Shown in pieces: positions 1 to 6,323 of a stretch of 9,768 bases of DNA (its first letter is position 1; each line of letters opens with the position of its first letter). The notes under the pieces were generated by a model, which searched no databases, had not been told where the DNA came from, and saw only the letters and a program-made list of their open reading frames with translations. The position numbers and the translations under genes were made by a program. Source of the DNA: an uncultured Clostridia bacterium (GTDB lineage: Bacteria; Bacillota; Clostridia; Lachnospirales; Anaerotignaceae). The stretch covers positions 1-9,768 of the forward strand of contig CALASU010000131.1 of NCBI GenBank assembly GCA_937888765.1, in the 5' to 3' direction.

Positions 1-645
1 GCTACTGGCGCAACCGGTGAAGCTGGTGCGACTGGCGTGACCGGGGCTACAGGTGTAACCGGTGCTACTGGGGCTACGGGTGCTACAGGAGTAACTGGTG
101 CTACAGGTGTGACCGGCGCAACTGGTGCCGCTGGCGCAACAGGTGCTACTGGGGCTACGGGTGCTACAGGCGCAACGGGCGCTACGGGTGCGACGGGTGC
201 AACCGGCGCTACAGGTTCCACAGGTACAGCGGCTCCGCTGAACCTGAACAGCTCCGCGAACGTAGAACCGCAGACACCTGCCGCCGCAGGCACTGCCCTG
301 ACATTCGACATCACACAGGCACAGGCAGGCACGGCGATCTCCCACGCCGCAGGCACTGCAGAATTTATTCTGACAGAACCCGGTATCTATGAGATCGAAT
401 ACAACACAGTCGTTGCATCCAGTGCAAGCCCTACTTTTACAGTGGCACTGCGTCTGGAACTGAACGGCGACGCAATCCCCGCTTCCCGTTCCTCTGTTTC
501 CATCGGTGCGGCGGCAGATGAACAGACACTGTCCGGCAGAGCTGTCATCACTGTAAACGGTACACCCGTTACCATTACTCTCGTAGCAGAGGATACCAAC
601 GGCACTTACAGCGATACCGTTCTGACAATCCAGAAACTCGATTAA
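1..645 (+). CDS. Collagen-like (Gly-X-Thr) surface protein with BclA-like C-terminal domain, 5' end missing
   Basis: The frame is open from base 1, so the true start lies outside the window; a GTG at 37 is only an internal codon. The first 75 visible residues are 25 collagen triplets, almost all Gly-Ala-Thr or Gly-Val-Thr in register, ending near base 225. About 139 residues follow without triplets; they are rich in Ala, Thr and Val with alternating beta-strand patterns (GIYEIEY, FTVALRLEL, ending TVLTIQKL). This two-part layout matches exosporium and spore-surface collagen-like proteins such as BclA, where the triplets form a trimeric stalk, Thr residues are often glycosylated, and the C-terminal jelly-roll trimerises. 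The spore location is inferred from the family. The gene ends with TAA at 643-645, directly before a terminator shared with the converging decarboxylase gene. The family call is firm; the exact role is not. Confidence 0.85.
   Translation, partial: ATGATGEAGATGVTGATGVTGATGATGATGVTGATGVTGATGAAGATGATGATGATGATGATGATGATGATGSTGTAAPLNLNSSANVEPQTPAAAGTALTFDITQAQAGTAISHAAGTAEFILTEPGIYEIEYNTVVASSASPTFTVALRLELNGDAIPASRSSVSIGAAADEQTLSGRAVITVNGTPVTITLVAEDTNGTYSDTVLTIQKLD
61..170 (+). repeat. 29-bp exact direct repeat inside the collagen-like coding region
   Basis: Bases 61-89 and 142-170 are identical over 29 bp and lie 81 bp apart, which is exactly nine Gly-X-Y triplets. The rest of the tract uses varied Gly, Ala and Thr codons, so the identity probably reflects recent duplication or gene conversion rather than protein constraint alone. 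Such tracts commonly change length by slippage without breaking the frame. Confidence 0.8.
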
Positions 646-647
646 AC

Positions 648-685
648 AAAAAAGCCGCAGGCTCTCCGAGCCTGCGACCCTTTTT
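648..685. terminator. Bidirectional intrinsic terminator between convergent genes
   Basis: A perfect 9-bp stem (656-664 with 668-676) closes a TCC loop. On the plus strand it is followed by ACCC and then TTTTT (681-685). On the minus strand the stem runs directly into GGCTTTTTTG. It sits 10 bp after the stop of the collagen-like gene, and could also end transcripts of the decarboxylase gene coming from the right. Confidence 0.8.
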
Positions 686-690
686 ATTCT

Positions 691-820
691 TTGAGGGCTC
701 TGCCCTCAAACTCCCGGCAGGGAAATAATTTCCCTGCACCCTTATACGCAGAAACTTCGTTTCTGCAAATAGGATTCCAAAGGGGTTACCCCTTTGGCAG
801 GGTGTGGGACAGCGTCCCAC
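691..820. repeat. Cluster of five consecutive hairpin palindromes
   Basis: Five perfect short inverted repeats lie end to end: 691-698/702-709 (TTGAGGGC arms), 717-726/728-737 (GCAGGGAAAT arms), 748-755/759-766 (GCAGAAAC arms), 777-785/789-797 (CCAAAGGGG arms) and 804-810/814-820 (GTGGGAC arms, loop AGC). Loops of the first, third, fourth and fifth are three bases. No reading frame with a ribosome binding site is present. The last two hairpins recur, altered, at 2183-2230. This fills the whole gap between the terminator and the decarboxylase stop codon, and looks like a dispersed intergenic palindromic element. Confidence 0.75.
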
Positions 821-824
821 GGTT

Positions 825-2033
825 TTAAATGATCGTTCCGTCTGTACGCAGGAACAGTTCTGCGGGTTTGGTGTGTAAGGAGAACTGCATGGGGGTTACG
901 ACAGCGGCATAAGCACCTGCGTTTGTGATTACAAGCACGTCGTCGGCATCCAGTCGGGGCAGTTCGATATCTTCCGCAATCACATCAGCGGCAGTGCAGA
1001 GATTGCCGACCAGTGTTACTTTTTCCAGAGGTGCGTCTGTTTCTTTCAGAGGAATGATCTGGAAAGCGTCTTTGCAGGTAAACATCGGTTCAATGGCAAT
1101 GGGATCATCATTATATTTGCCTACCATCACTTCGATAGAAGGGCGCAGGAAACCATTGAATGTATTTTTCAGAATTGCATAGTTCACGCCGCAGGAAATC
1201 TTTTTATCAATGACCTTTGTCACATAGACACCGCTTTTGCCAACAGTGTAGCGTCCTGTTTCAATAAACAATCTGGTGTTGGGATGGGCGGCAAGGAACG
1301 CGTCAAAATGCTCTTTTGCGGATGCCTGCAATACCTGCATATCCATGGGAGCATCTTCGGCGGCGAAGGGGATGCCGACACCGGAGCCGAGGTTGATATA
1401 GGCAAGCTCTCTGCCGCAGGCTTCCTGTACACGTTCCGCCAGTGAAAGGATATTTTTCTGATAATTCGCCAGTGCAGCGGCATCCAGCACCTGACTTTTC
1501 AGGTGTGCATGAATCCCTGTGATGCGGATATGTTTGCAGTTGTTTTCTTTGAGGAAAGCAAAAAACTGATCTTCGTCCACGCCGCTTTTGGAGGGCAGGG
1601 CGTTTCCGCCGTTGAAAGCAATCGCGGGATTGATACGCACGCCGATTTCTGTCACGATGTCCTGTTCTGCGGAAATGCGGTCAATACGTTCGATTTCGGG
1701 CAGGCTGTCTGCAATGATCATGGCATGTTTCATGCCTTCACGCAGTTCGGCTGTGGTCTTGCCGGGCGCAGAATAGTAAATCTGTTCTTTTGTCAGCCCT
1801 GCTTCTTTGGACAGCAGTACTTCGCCCAGACTGGCGGCATCTGCACCGAAGCCCTGAGAAAATACACTGCGGATGACATTGGGATTGGGGTTGCATTTGA
1901 GGGAATACAGGAATGTAACCTGCGGAAAGGTCTGTTTCATGGTTTCGATGGACTGCAGGATGATGCTTTCATCATAGAGATAAAAACAATCATGGTGCTT
2001 TGCCTGTTCTGCGATTACGCTTTTCTGATACAT
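825..2033 (-). CDS. PLP-dependent decarboxylase, LysA-like (fold type III), substrate uncertain
   Basis: 402 residues, in the diaminopimelate/ornithine/arginine decarboxylase family with an alanine-racemase-type PLP barrel. Visible landmarks are the PLP lysine K46 in YSLKCNPN, GFGADAASLGE at 61-71, GIHAHLKSQ at 173-181 where diaminopimelate decarboxylases usually have HxHIGS, the phosphate-binding loop NLGSGVGIPF at 214-223, ETGRY at 258-262, the active-site cysteine C346 in GNLCTAAD, and the C-terminal NAGAY at 371-375. The length suits the family. I chose the ATG at 2033 because AAAGGAG lies 8 bp upstream; an open frame reaches 2186 but runs through a promoter and hairpin. The gene has its own promoter and follows argF. 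Substrates could be diaminopimelate, ornithine or an acyl-carrier-bound amino acid as in BtrK; the altered HAHLKSQ motif argues against calling plain LysA. Confidence 0.8.
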   Translation of the reverse strand: MYQKSVIAEQAKHHDCFYLYDESIILQSIETMKQTFPQVTFLYSLKCNPNPNVIRSVFSQGFGADAASLGEVLLSKEAGLTKEQIYYSAPGKTTAELREGMKHAMIIADSLPEIERIDRISAEQDIVTEIGVRINPAIAFNGGNALPSKSGVDEDQFFAFLKENNCKHIRITGIHAHLKSQVLDAAALANYQKNILSLAERVQEACGRELAYINLGSGVGIPFAAEDAPMDMQVLQASAKEHFDAFLAAHPNTRLFIETGRYTVGKSGVYVTKVIDKKISCGVNYAILKNTFNGFLRPSIEVMVGKYNDDPIAIEPMFTCKDAFQIIPLKETDAPLEKVTLVGNLCTAADVIAEDIELPRLDADDVLVITNAGAYAAVVTPMQFSLHTKPAELFLRTDGTII

Positions 2034-2070
2034 AAGATCACTCCTTTGGATGGTTGGATGCTTTTTGTTC

Positions 2071-2079
2071 ATTATAACA
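2071..2079 (-). promoter_or_regulatory. Extended -10 promoter for the decarboxylase gene
   Basis: On the minus strand the sequence reads TGTTATAAT: a perfect TATAAT (2071-2076) with an upstream TG, the extended -10 form. No good -35 is present at 17 bp. Transcription would start near 2064, giving a leader of about 30 nt that ends with AAAGGAG before the ATG at 2033. Confidence 0.6.
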
Positions 2080-2087
2080 CGAAATAG

Positions 2088-2135
2088 CATGAAAAAAAGA
2101 AAAATCCATTTACTGTCAGAAGCAAATGGATTTTT
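2088..2135 (-). terminator. Intrinsic terminator downstream of argF
   Basis: An 11-bp perfect stem (2101-2111 with 2124-2134) with a 12-nt loop is followed on the minus strand by TTTTTCTTTTTTT. It would stop transcripts leaving argF before the decarboxylase promoter, which begins immediately beyond it. The plus strand also has a TTTTT tail, so it may work both ways. Confidence 0.7.
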
Positions 2136-2182
2136 ATTGAATAAAATTATTTTATAAAAGCGAATGCTTTGGCAAATAAGGG

Positions 2183-2230
2183 GCAAGGGGGATTATCCCC
2201 CTTGCAGGGAGCTCGAGGGACAGCGTCCCT
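2183..2230. repeat. Two-hairpin palindrome related to the 777-820 copy
   Basis: Hairpin one has 9-bp arms GCAAGGGGG (2183-2191) and CCCCCTTGC (2197-2205). Hairpin two has arms AGGGAC (2216-2221) and GTCCCT (2225-2230) around an AGC loop. A GCAGGG word (2204-2209) joins them, as in the copy at 777-820. It lies 2 bp beyond the argF stop codon; the other copy lies 4 bp beyond the decarboxylase stop, in the same orientation. Confidence 0.7.
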
Positions 2231-2232
2231 AT

Positions 2233-3138
2233 TTACCCGAGCAGTTTTACGAGAATTGCTTTCTGTGCGTGCAGTCTGTTTTCTGCTTCGTCGAAGATTT
2301 CGTCTGCGTGTTCCTCGAATACTTCGGTTGTGATTTCCTGTTCACGGTAAGCGGGCAGGCAGTGCAGTACCATAGCATCGGCTTTTGCAACGCTCATCAG
2401 CTCTTTGTTTACCTGATAGCCCGCAAATGCTTTTTCGCGTTCTTTCTTTTCTTCTTCCTGTCCCATGGAAGTCCAGCAGTCTGTGATGACAACATCTGCA
2501 CCCTGTGCCGCTTCCATTGGTACATCTGTCAGGAAGAAACGGTCGCTGTGTTCAGCCGCAAATGCCATTACCATAGGGTCGGGACGATAGTTTTCGGGGC
2601 AGGCGATGCGTACGTTCATGCCTGTTTTCAGACCGCCGACGATCAGAGAGTTTGCCATGTTGTTGCCGTCACCGATATAGCACATGGTCAGACCCTCCAG
2701 TGTGCCTTTGTGTTCACGGATGGTCAGCAGGTCTGCCATAACCTGGCAGGGGTGGCAAAGGTCTGTCAGCCCGTTGATTACGGGGATAGAGCCGTATTCT
2801 GCCAGCAGTTCCACTTCCTTCTGGTCAAAGGTACGAATCATGATACCGTCCAGCATACGGCTCATGACACGGGCTGTATCCTGTGTGGGTTCGCCTCTGC
2901 CGATCTGGGAATCCTTGGCACTGATAAACAGTGCATGACCGCCCAGCTGATACATCCCTGTTTCAAAGGAGATGCGGGTGCGGGTAGAGGATTTTTCGAA
3001 GATCATGCCCAGTGTTTTGCCTTTGAGGAAATGGTGTTCCTTGCCTTCTTTTACATAGCGTTTCAGTACTGCCGCCAGATCCAGCAGTTCATAGATTTCT
3101 TTTGTTGTGCAGTCCAGTAATTTCAGAAAATGTTTCAT
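2233..3138 (-). CDS. argF: Ornithine carbamoyltransferase
   Basis: 301 residues. It transfers the carbamoyl group of carbamoyl phosphate to ornithine to give citrulline in the cytoplasm, the sixth step of arginine synthesis; a catabolic role cannot be excluded from sequence alone. Hallmarks are the carbamoyl-phosphate loop STRTR at 51-55, HPCQ at 129-132, the ornithine-binding DCWTSMG at 220-226, and HCLPAYR at 259-265 with the catalytic cysteine C260. The SMG motif favours ornithine over aspartate or putrescine as acceptor. Length is normal. The start ATG has AGAGG about 11 bp upstream. A purine-rich spacer of 75 bp with no terminator separates it from the upstream coiled-coil gene, so the two are probably co-transcribed. 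No other arginine-synthesis genes are adjacent. Confidence 0.93.
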   Translation of the reverse strand: MKHFLKLLDCTTKEIYELLDLAAVLKRYVKEGKEHHFLKGKTLGMIFEKSSTRTRISFETGMYQLGGHALFISAKDSQIGRGEPTQDTARVMSRMLDGIMIRTFDQKEVELLAEYGSIPVINGLTDLCHPCQVMADLLTIREHKGTLEGLTMCYIGDGNNMANSLIVGGLKTGMNVRIACPENYRPDPMVMAFAAEHSDRFFLTDVPMEAAQGADVVITDCWTSMGQEEEKKEREKAFAGYQVNKELMSVAKADAMVLHCLPAYREQEITTEVFEEHADEIFDEAENRLHAQKAILVKLLG

Positions 3139-3147
3139 GTAAAATGA

Positions 3148-3213
3148 CCTCTCTTTCGTTTCTCTTTTGTGTTTCTTTTTTGTGTTTTTCTTTTGTTTTA
3201 TTTTCTTTTCTTT
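3148..3213 (-). promoter_or_regulatory. Polypurine leader between the coiled-coil gene and argF
   Basis: On the minus (mRNA) strand 59 of 66 bases are A or G, with repeated AAACACAAAA-like words, ending in the argF ribosome binding site. It has almost no capacity to fold and contains no hairpin terminator or recognisable promoter. I infer an unstructured intercistronic leader that keeps the argF start open. The composition is seen directly; the function is a guess. Confidence 0.45.
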
Positions 3214-4092
3214 TTATGCTTTTTTGTCAATCATGTTTTGGGGACGGAAATCGAAAGAAGAAGCACCTGCATAGGCGGCTTTTGCCTTTGCCCGCCGCAC
3301 CTTTCTTTCTTCGGCAGATTCCACGTACCGCTCGGATTCGGGCAGTACAGAATCGGGTTTTATAATGTCGGTTTCCGTTGTTTCCTGTGTTTTTACAGGC
3401 TTTGTTTCTTCTGTGCGTTCGTCTGTTTTTTCAACCGTTTCCGCCTGTTCGGGCTCTTTCACAACTGCTTCTGTAGTTTCCTTTGCCGTTTCCTGTACGG
3501 CTTCGAGCTGCTGTTTTTCCCGTTCGAGTTCTTTCTTTTCTGCCAGTGCTTTTTCCGCATCTGTCGGCAGTTTGGAATAGGCACCGCTTTCTATGAATTT
3601 CTGTGTGCTTTTGACAACATTGTCAACATAGCGTTTTGCCCGTGCAAATGCGGCAAGTTTGGCGGCTTTTGGAATATTCGGATTGTTTTCGACTTTGGAA
3701 ATGCCCGCAAGTGCACCGTTGATGTGGTTCATTTTCAGCCGTTCCACATCTTCTTTGGTTTCACAGCGTTCCAGTTCTTTTTCAAATGCCTTCTGTTCCT
3801 GCTCTTCCTGCACGATCTCATTGTATGCCTGCGGATTTCTGGTTCTTAAAAATTCTTTTTCTTCGGAGGTCAGCTTGCCGCCGTTATAATATTTCTGCAT
3901 GATTTCTGACAGACGCTGCTGGGCTTTTTCTTTTTCGTCTGCATTCGCACCATACATGGATTCAAACATCTGATCCAGACGCTGCTGTCCTTTGGAAGTA
4001 TAATCCTGATTTTTCTTTCGCATACTCCACATACTTTTCAGTTCCATTGTCCGTAAGTGGAGGTTCATGTTACCGATACTGTTGAAATCCAT
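3214..4092 (-). CDS. Unrecognised charged helical protein with coiled-coil and disordered Glu/Thr tail
   Basis: 292 residues with no signal peptide and no membrane span, so probably cytoplasmic. I do not recognise a named family. Residues 30-125 are helical, with a GGKLTSEEKEFLRTRNPQAY segment (71-90) followed by Glu/Lys/Gln heptad-like helices. Residues 140-175 form a more ordered Ala/Lys-rich helix. Residues 180-200 look like a coiled coil (EKKELEREKQQLE), and 200-245 is a low-complexity Glu/Thr/Lys stretch that is probably disordered. A basic helix (264-272) precedes the C-terminal SSFDFRPQNM. The start at 4092 is supported by AAAGGGGGG placed about 7 bp upstream. It lies 75 bp ahead of argF on the same strand without a terminator between. 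The gene is real by coding character and ribosome binding site; function is unknown. Confidence 0.7.
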   Translation of the reverse strand: MDFNSIGNMNLHLRTMELKSMWSMRKKNQDYTSKGQQRLDQMFESMYGANADEKEKAQQRLSEIMQKYYNGGKLTSEEKEFLRTRNPQAYNEIVQEEQEQKAFEKELERCETKEDVERLKMNHINGALAGISKVENNPNIPKAAKLAAFARAKRYVDNVVKSTQKFIESGAYSKLPTDAEKALAEKKELEREKQQLEAVQETAKETTEAVVKEPEQAETVEKTDERTEETKPVKTQETTETDIIKPDSVLPESERYVESAEERKVRRAKAKAAYAGASSFDFRPQNMIDKKA

Positions 4093-4118
4093 ATATTTCC
4101 CCCCTTTGTTCAGATTTT

Positions 4119-4143
4119 CGATATACCTTTTTTTAATATATCG
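4119..4143. promoter_or_regulatory. Inverted repeat and weak promoter ahead of the coiled-coil gene
   Basis: CGATATA (4119-4125) and TATATCG (4137-4143) form a perfect 7-bp inverted repeat with an 11-bp A/T spacer, centred about 40 bp upstream of the 4092 start. On the minus strand, CTGACG (4142-4147), a 16-bp gap and TATATC (4120-4125) make a weak promoter that overlaps the repeat. An operator is possible, but no regulator is identified. Confidence 0.35.
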
Positions 4144-4174
4144 TCAGATTTCGGGGAGATTTTAGCAGACAGAG

Positions 4175-4199
4175 AAAAAAGCCCCCGTTTGATCGGGGG
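4175..4199 (-). terminator. Intrinsic terminator of the deformylase-like gene
   Basis: On the minus strand CCCCCG, a 6-nt loop and CGGGGG are followed by C and TTTTTT. The stem (4182-4187 with 4194-4199) starts 6 bp beyond the stop codon at 4206-4208. Confidence 0.85.
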
Positions 4200-4205
4200 A
4201 GAATA

Positions 4206-4616
4206 TCAGATGATGATACCGTTGCAGTGGTCGATTTCATGCTGAATGATTTCTGCTGTCCAGCCTTTGAATGTATGACACTGCTTTTTCCAGTTGATGT
4301 CGAAATATTCCACTTCGATTTCTTCATAGCGGATACATTTTCTTGTGCCTGTCAGAGAAAGACAGCCTTCTTCTGCTTCATATTCACCGCTTTTGGAAAC
4401 GATGACAGGGTTGAACATGGCAACATTCATAAAGCCCATATTGACAGCGATAACGCATTTTCTGACGCCGATCATATTTGCTGCAAGTCCCACACAGCCC
4501 GCTTCGTTTGCTTTCAGCGTATCCAGAAGGTCGATGGCTACCTGCTGATCTGCCTTTGTGGCGGGGGTGGATTTCTGTTTTAAGAAAAATTCGTCTTTTA
4601 CGATTTTTTTGACCAT
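4206..4616 (-). CDS. Peptide deformylase-like protein with variant motif 1
   Basis: 136 residues. The family is a metalloenzyme that removes the formyl group from the N-terminal methionine of new proteins at the ribosome. The metal site is intact: C85 in EEGCLS (motif 2) and H126/H130 with the catalytic E127 in HEIDH (motif 3). Motif 1, normally GxGLAAxQ, reads CVGLAANMIG (41-50), so the usual catalytic-site glutamine is Met48. The protein is shorter than E. coli Def (about 169 residues) and ends six residues after HEIDH. A short homologous group with the same AANMIG form occurs, from memory, in Clostridia, probably beside a canonical deformylase elsewhere in the genome. The start has AAAGGAG 8 bp upstream. 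It may be a true deformylase or a divergent paralogue; activity is unproven. Confidence 0.8.
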   Translation of the reverse strand: MVKKIVKDEFFLKQKSTPATKADQQVAIDLLDTLKANEAGCVGLAANMIGVRKCVIAVNMGFMNVAMFNPVIVSKSGEYEAEEGCLSLTGTRKCIRYEEIEVEYFDINWKKQCHTFKGWTAEIIQHEIDHCNGIII

Positions 4617-4625
4617 AATAATTCT

Positions 4626-4678
4626 CCTTTGCTTAACAAAGGGGAAAACTTTTTTTTCTTGGGAAAAGTTTTCCCCTT
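4626..4678 (-). promoter_or_regulatory. Competing hairpins at the deformylase-like gene's ribosome binding site
   Basis: A 15-bp perfect stem (4639-4653 with 4664-4678, 10-nt loop) lies just ahead of the gene. A second 6-bp hairpin (4626-4631 with 4637-4642, 5-nt loop) would pair CCUUUG with the CAAAGG of the ribosome binding site. The two share bases 4639-4642 and cannot form together. I see no convincing promoter for the gene between here and asnS. Confidence 0.35.
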
Positions 4679-4697
4679 AAACCCCTTTCAAAAACCC

Positions 4698-4757
4698 GCT
4701 TGTGGCAAAGATTTGCGGGGCTTTGCCCCTGCACCCCACAAGCCTTTGAAAAGGCTT
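4698..4757. repeat. Nested palindrome cluster downstream of asnS
   Basis: GCTTGTGG (4698-4705) pairs with CCACAAGC (4736-4743), enclosing GGGGC/GCCCC (4717-4721/4725-4729). An overlapping hairpin AAGCCTTT/AAAGGCTT (4740-4747/4750-4757) follows. Read on the minus strand it has the same order as the 777-820 and 2183-2230 elements: a hairpin, a GCAGGG word, then a GC-rich hairpin. It is a likely third, more diverged member. No coding frame is seen here. Confidence 0.5.
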
Positions 4758-4811
4758 GACCGAAACTTTTTATTTGCCTTCGGCACGAAATACAGTTGTT
4801 TTTTACAAGTT

Positions 4812-4839
4812 AAAAGCTGTACCTTACGGTACAGCTTTT
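4812..4839 (-). terminator. Intrinsic terminator of asnS
   Basis: A perfect 12-bp stem (4812-4823 with 4828-4839) closes a 4-nt loop, 17 bp beyond the asnS stop. The distal arm ends in TTTT on the minus strand, and in TTTTT on the plus strand. Confidence 0.75.
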
Positions 4840-4856
4840 TGATGTGCAATGATAAA

Positions 4857-6251
4857 TTAGAATTCAGCGTTTTTCACTGTACGAGGGTAGGGCAGTACGT
4901 CACGGATGTTGCCTACGCCTGTCAGATACATAACAGCTCTTTCAAAGCCCAGACCGAAGCCTGCATGTCTTGTGCCGCCGTATTTACGCAGGTCTAAGTA
5001 CCACCAGTAGTCTTCGCGTTTCAGACCCAATTCGTCCATACGTGCTTCCAGAATATCCAGTCTTTCTTCTCTCTGGCTGCCGCCGATGATTTCGCCTACG
5101 CCGGGAACCAGCAGGTCCATAGCCGCTACTGTCTTCTTGTCATCGTTCAGACGCATATAGAATGCTTTGATTTCTACGGGGTAGTCTGTAACGAATACGG
5201 GTTTTTTGAAGATCTGTTCTGTCAGATATCTTTCGTGTTCTGTCTGCAGATCGATACCCCATTCAACGGGATATTCAAATGTATGACCGGATTTTTTCAG
5301 CAGTTCTACAGCTTCTGTGTATGTGACTCTGCCGAATTCGTTGTTCAGGATGTTGTCCAGTCTTTCCAGCAGACCTTTGTCTACAAAGCTGTTGAAGAAT
5401 TCCATTTCTTCGGGAGCCTTGTCCAGAACATACTGAATGATGTATTTCAGCATTTCTTCAGCGATTTCCATGTTGTCGTTCAGGTCAGCGAATGCCATTT
5501 CGGGTTCGATCATCCAGAATTCAGCCGCATGACGTGTTGTGTTGGAGTTTTCTGCACGGAATGTGGGGCCGAATGTGTAGATGTTGCGGAATGCCATTGC
5601 AAATGTTTCTGCGGACAGCTGACCGGATACTGTCAGATTTGTTTCTTTGCCGAAGAAGTCTTTGGAATAGTCAATTTTGCCGTCTTCTGTACGAGGCAGG
5701 TTTTCCAGATCCAGTGTTGTTACGCGGAACATTTCGCCTGCACCCTCACAGTCAGAGCCTGTGATGATGGGTGTGTGTGCGTAAATGAAGCCTTTGTTCT
5801 GGAAAAATTCATGGATTGCCATAGCAATCAGGCTCCGTACACGGAATGTTGCGGAGAACAGGTTTGTTCTGGGACGCAGATAAGCGATTTCACGCAGGAA
5901 TTCCACGGAGTGACGTTTTTTCTGCAGAGGGTAGTCGGGTGTGGATGTGCCTTCTACTTCGATTGTTTCTGCTTTGATTTCAAAAGGCTGTTTTGCTTCG
6001 GGTGTTTCCACCAACAGACCTTTTACGATCAGAGCCGCACCAACGTTCTGTTTGGAGATTTCTTCGTAGTTGGAAACCTTGTCTGCTTCAAATACGATCT
6101 GGATGTTCTTGAAGAAAGAACCGTCATTCAGTTCGATGAAGCCAAAGTTTTTGGAAGCACGCATTGTGCGGATCCAACCGCCGATGGTAACTTCTTTATT
6201 TGCATATTCCGCTGTATTACGGTAGATAGATTTTACTGTTGTCAAATCCAT
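4857..6251 (-). CDS. asnS: Asparaginyl-tRNA synthetase
   Basis: 464 residues, the usual full length. It charges tRNA-Asn with asparagine in the cytoplasm. An N-terminal OB-fold anticodon-binding domain (about 1-105, with VTIGGWIRTMRASKNFGFIELNDG split over residues 21-44) precedes a class II catalytic core. Motif 1 lies around 124-165 (RPRTN to ITGSDCEGAGEMF), motif 2 at 228-250 (FGPTFRAEN ... FWMIEPEMAF), and motif 3 is GFGLGFER at 431-438. The ending LPYPRTVKNAEF is characteristic of AsnRS rather than AspRS. The start has AAGGAAG about 9 bp upstream. The gene has its own promoter (6293-6321) and terminator, and the leader of roughly 35 nt is too short for a T-box. Its presence implies direct Asn-tRNA synthesis rather than sole reliance on the GatCAB route. 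Confidence 0.97.
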   Translation of the reverse strand: MDLTTVKSIYRNTAEYANKEVTIGGWIRTMRASKNFGFIELNDGSFFKNIQIVFEADKVSNYEEISKQNVGAALIVKGLLVETPEAKQPFEIKAETIEVEGTSTPDYPLQKKRHSVEFLREIAYLRPRTNLFSATFRVRSLIAMAIHEFFQNKGFIYAHTPIITGSDCEGAGEMFRVTTLDLENLPRTEDGKIDYSKDFFGKETNLTVSGQLSAETFAMAFRNIYTFGPTFRAENSNTTRHAAEFWMIEPEMAFADLNDNMEIAEEMLKYIIQYVLDKAPEEMEFFNSFVDKGLLERLDNILNNEFGRVTYTEAVELLKKSGHTFEYPVEWGIDLQTEHERYLTEQIFKKPVFVTDYPVEIKAFYMRLNDDKKTVAAMDLLVPGVGEIIGGSQREERLDILEARMDELGLKREDYWWYLDLRKYGGTRHAGFGLGFERAVMYLTGVGNIRDVLPYPRTVKNAEF

Positions 6252-6292
6252 AGTGTTTACTTCCTTTCCTATAAATAGTCCTGAATACTCCT

Positions 6293-6321
6293 ATTGTATC
6301 TGTTTCCGCTGGAAAAGACAA
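6293..6321 (-). promoter_or_regulatory. Sigma-A-type promoter of asnS
   Basis: On the minus strand TTGTCT (6316-6321), a 17-bp spacer and TACAAT (6293-6298) match 4/6 and 5/6 of the consensus. Transcription would begin near 6286, about 35 nt before the asnS start. Confidence 0.65.
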
Positions 6322-6323
6322 CC

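Noticed and set aside
1..225. CRISPR or tandem DNA repeat array
   Set aside because: The periodicity is nine bases, in frame, and encodes Gly-X-Thr triplets; there are no unique spacers between conserved repeats.
2034..2186. 51-residue N-terminal extension of the decarboxylase frame
   Set aside because: It runs through the extended -10 promoter and the argF terminator hairpin, has no ribosome binding site, and the family fold begins near the 2033 start, which has AAAGGAG.
2164..3120. Long plus-strand open frame opposite argF
   Set aside because: Composition (Cys, His, Phe rich) is that of an antisense shadow, and it starts inside the palindrome element.
5235..6278. Long open frame on the plus strand opposite asnS
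   Set aside because: It is a Cys/Phe-rich antisense shadow of a clear asnS gene, with no ribosome binding site or family resemblance.
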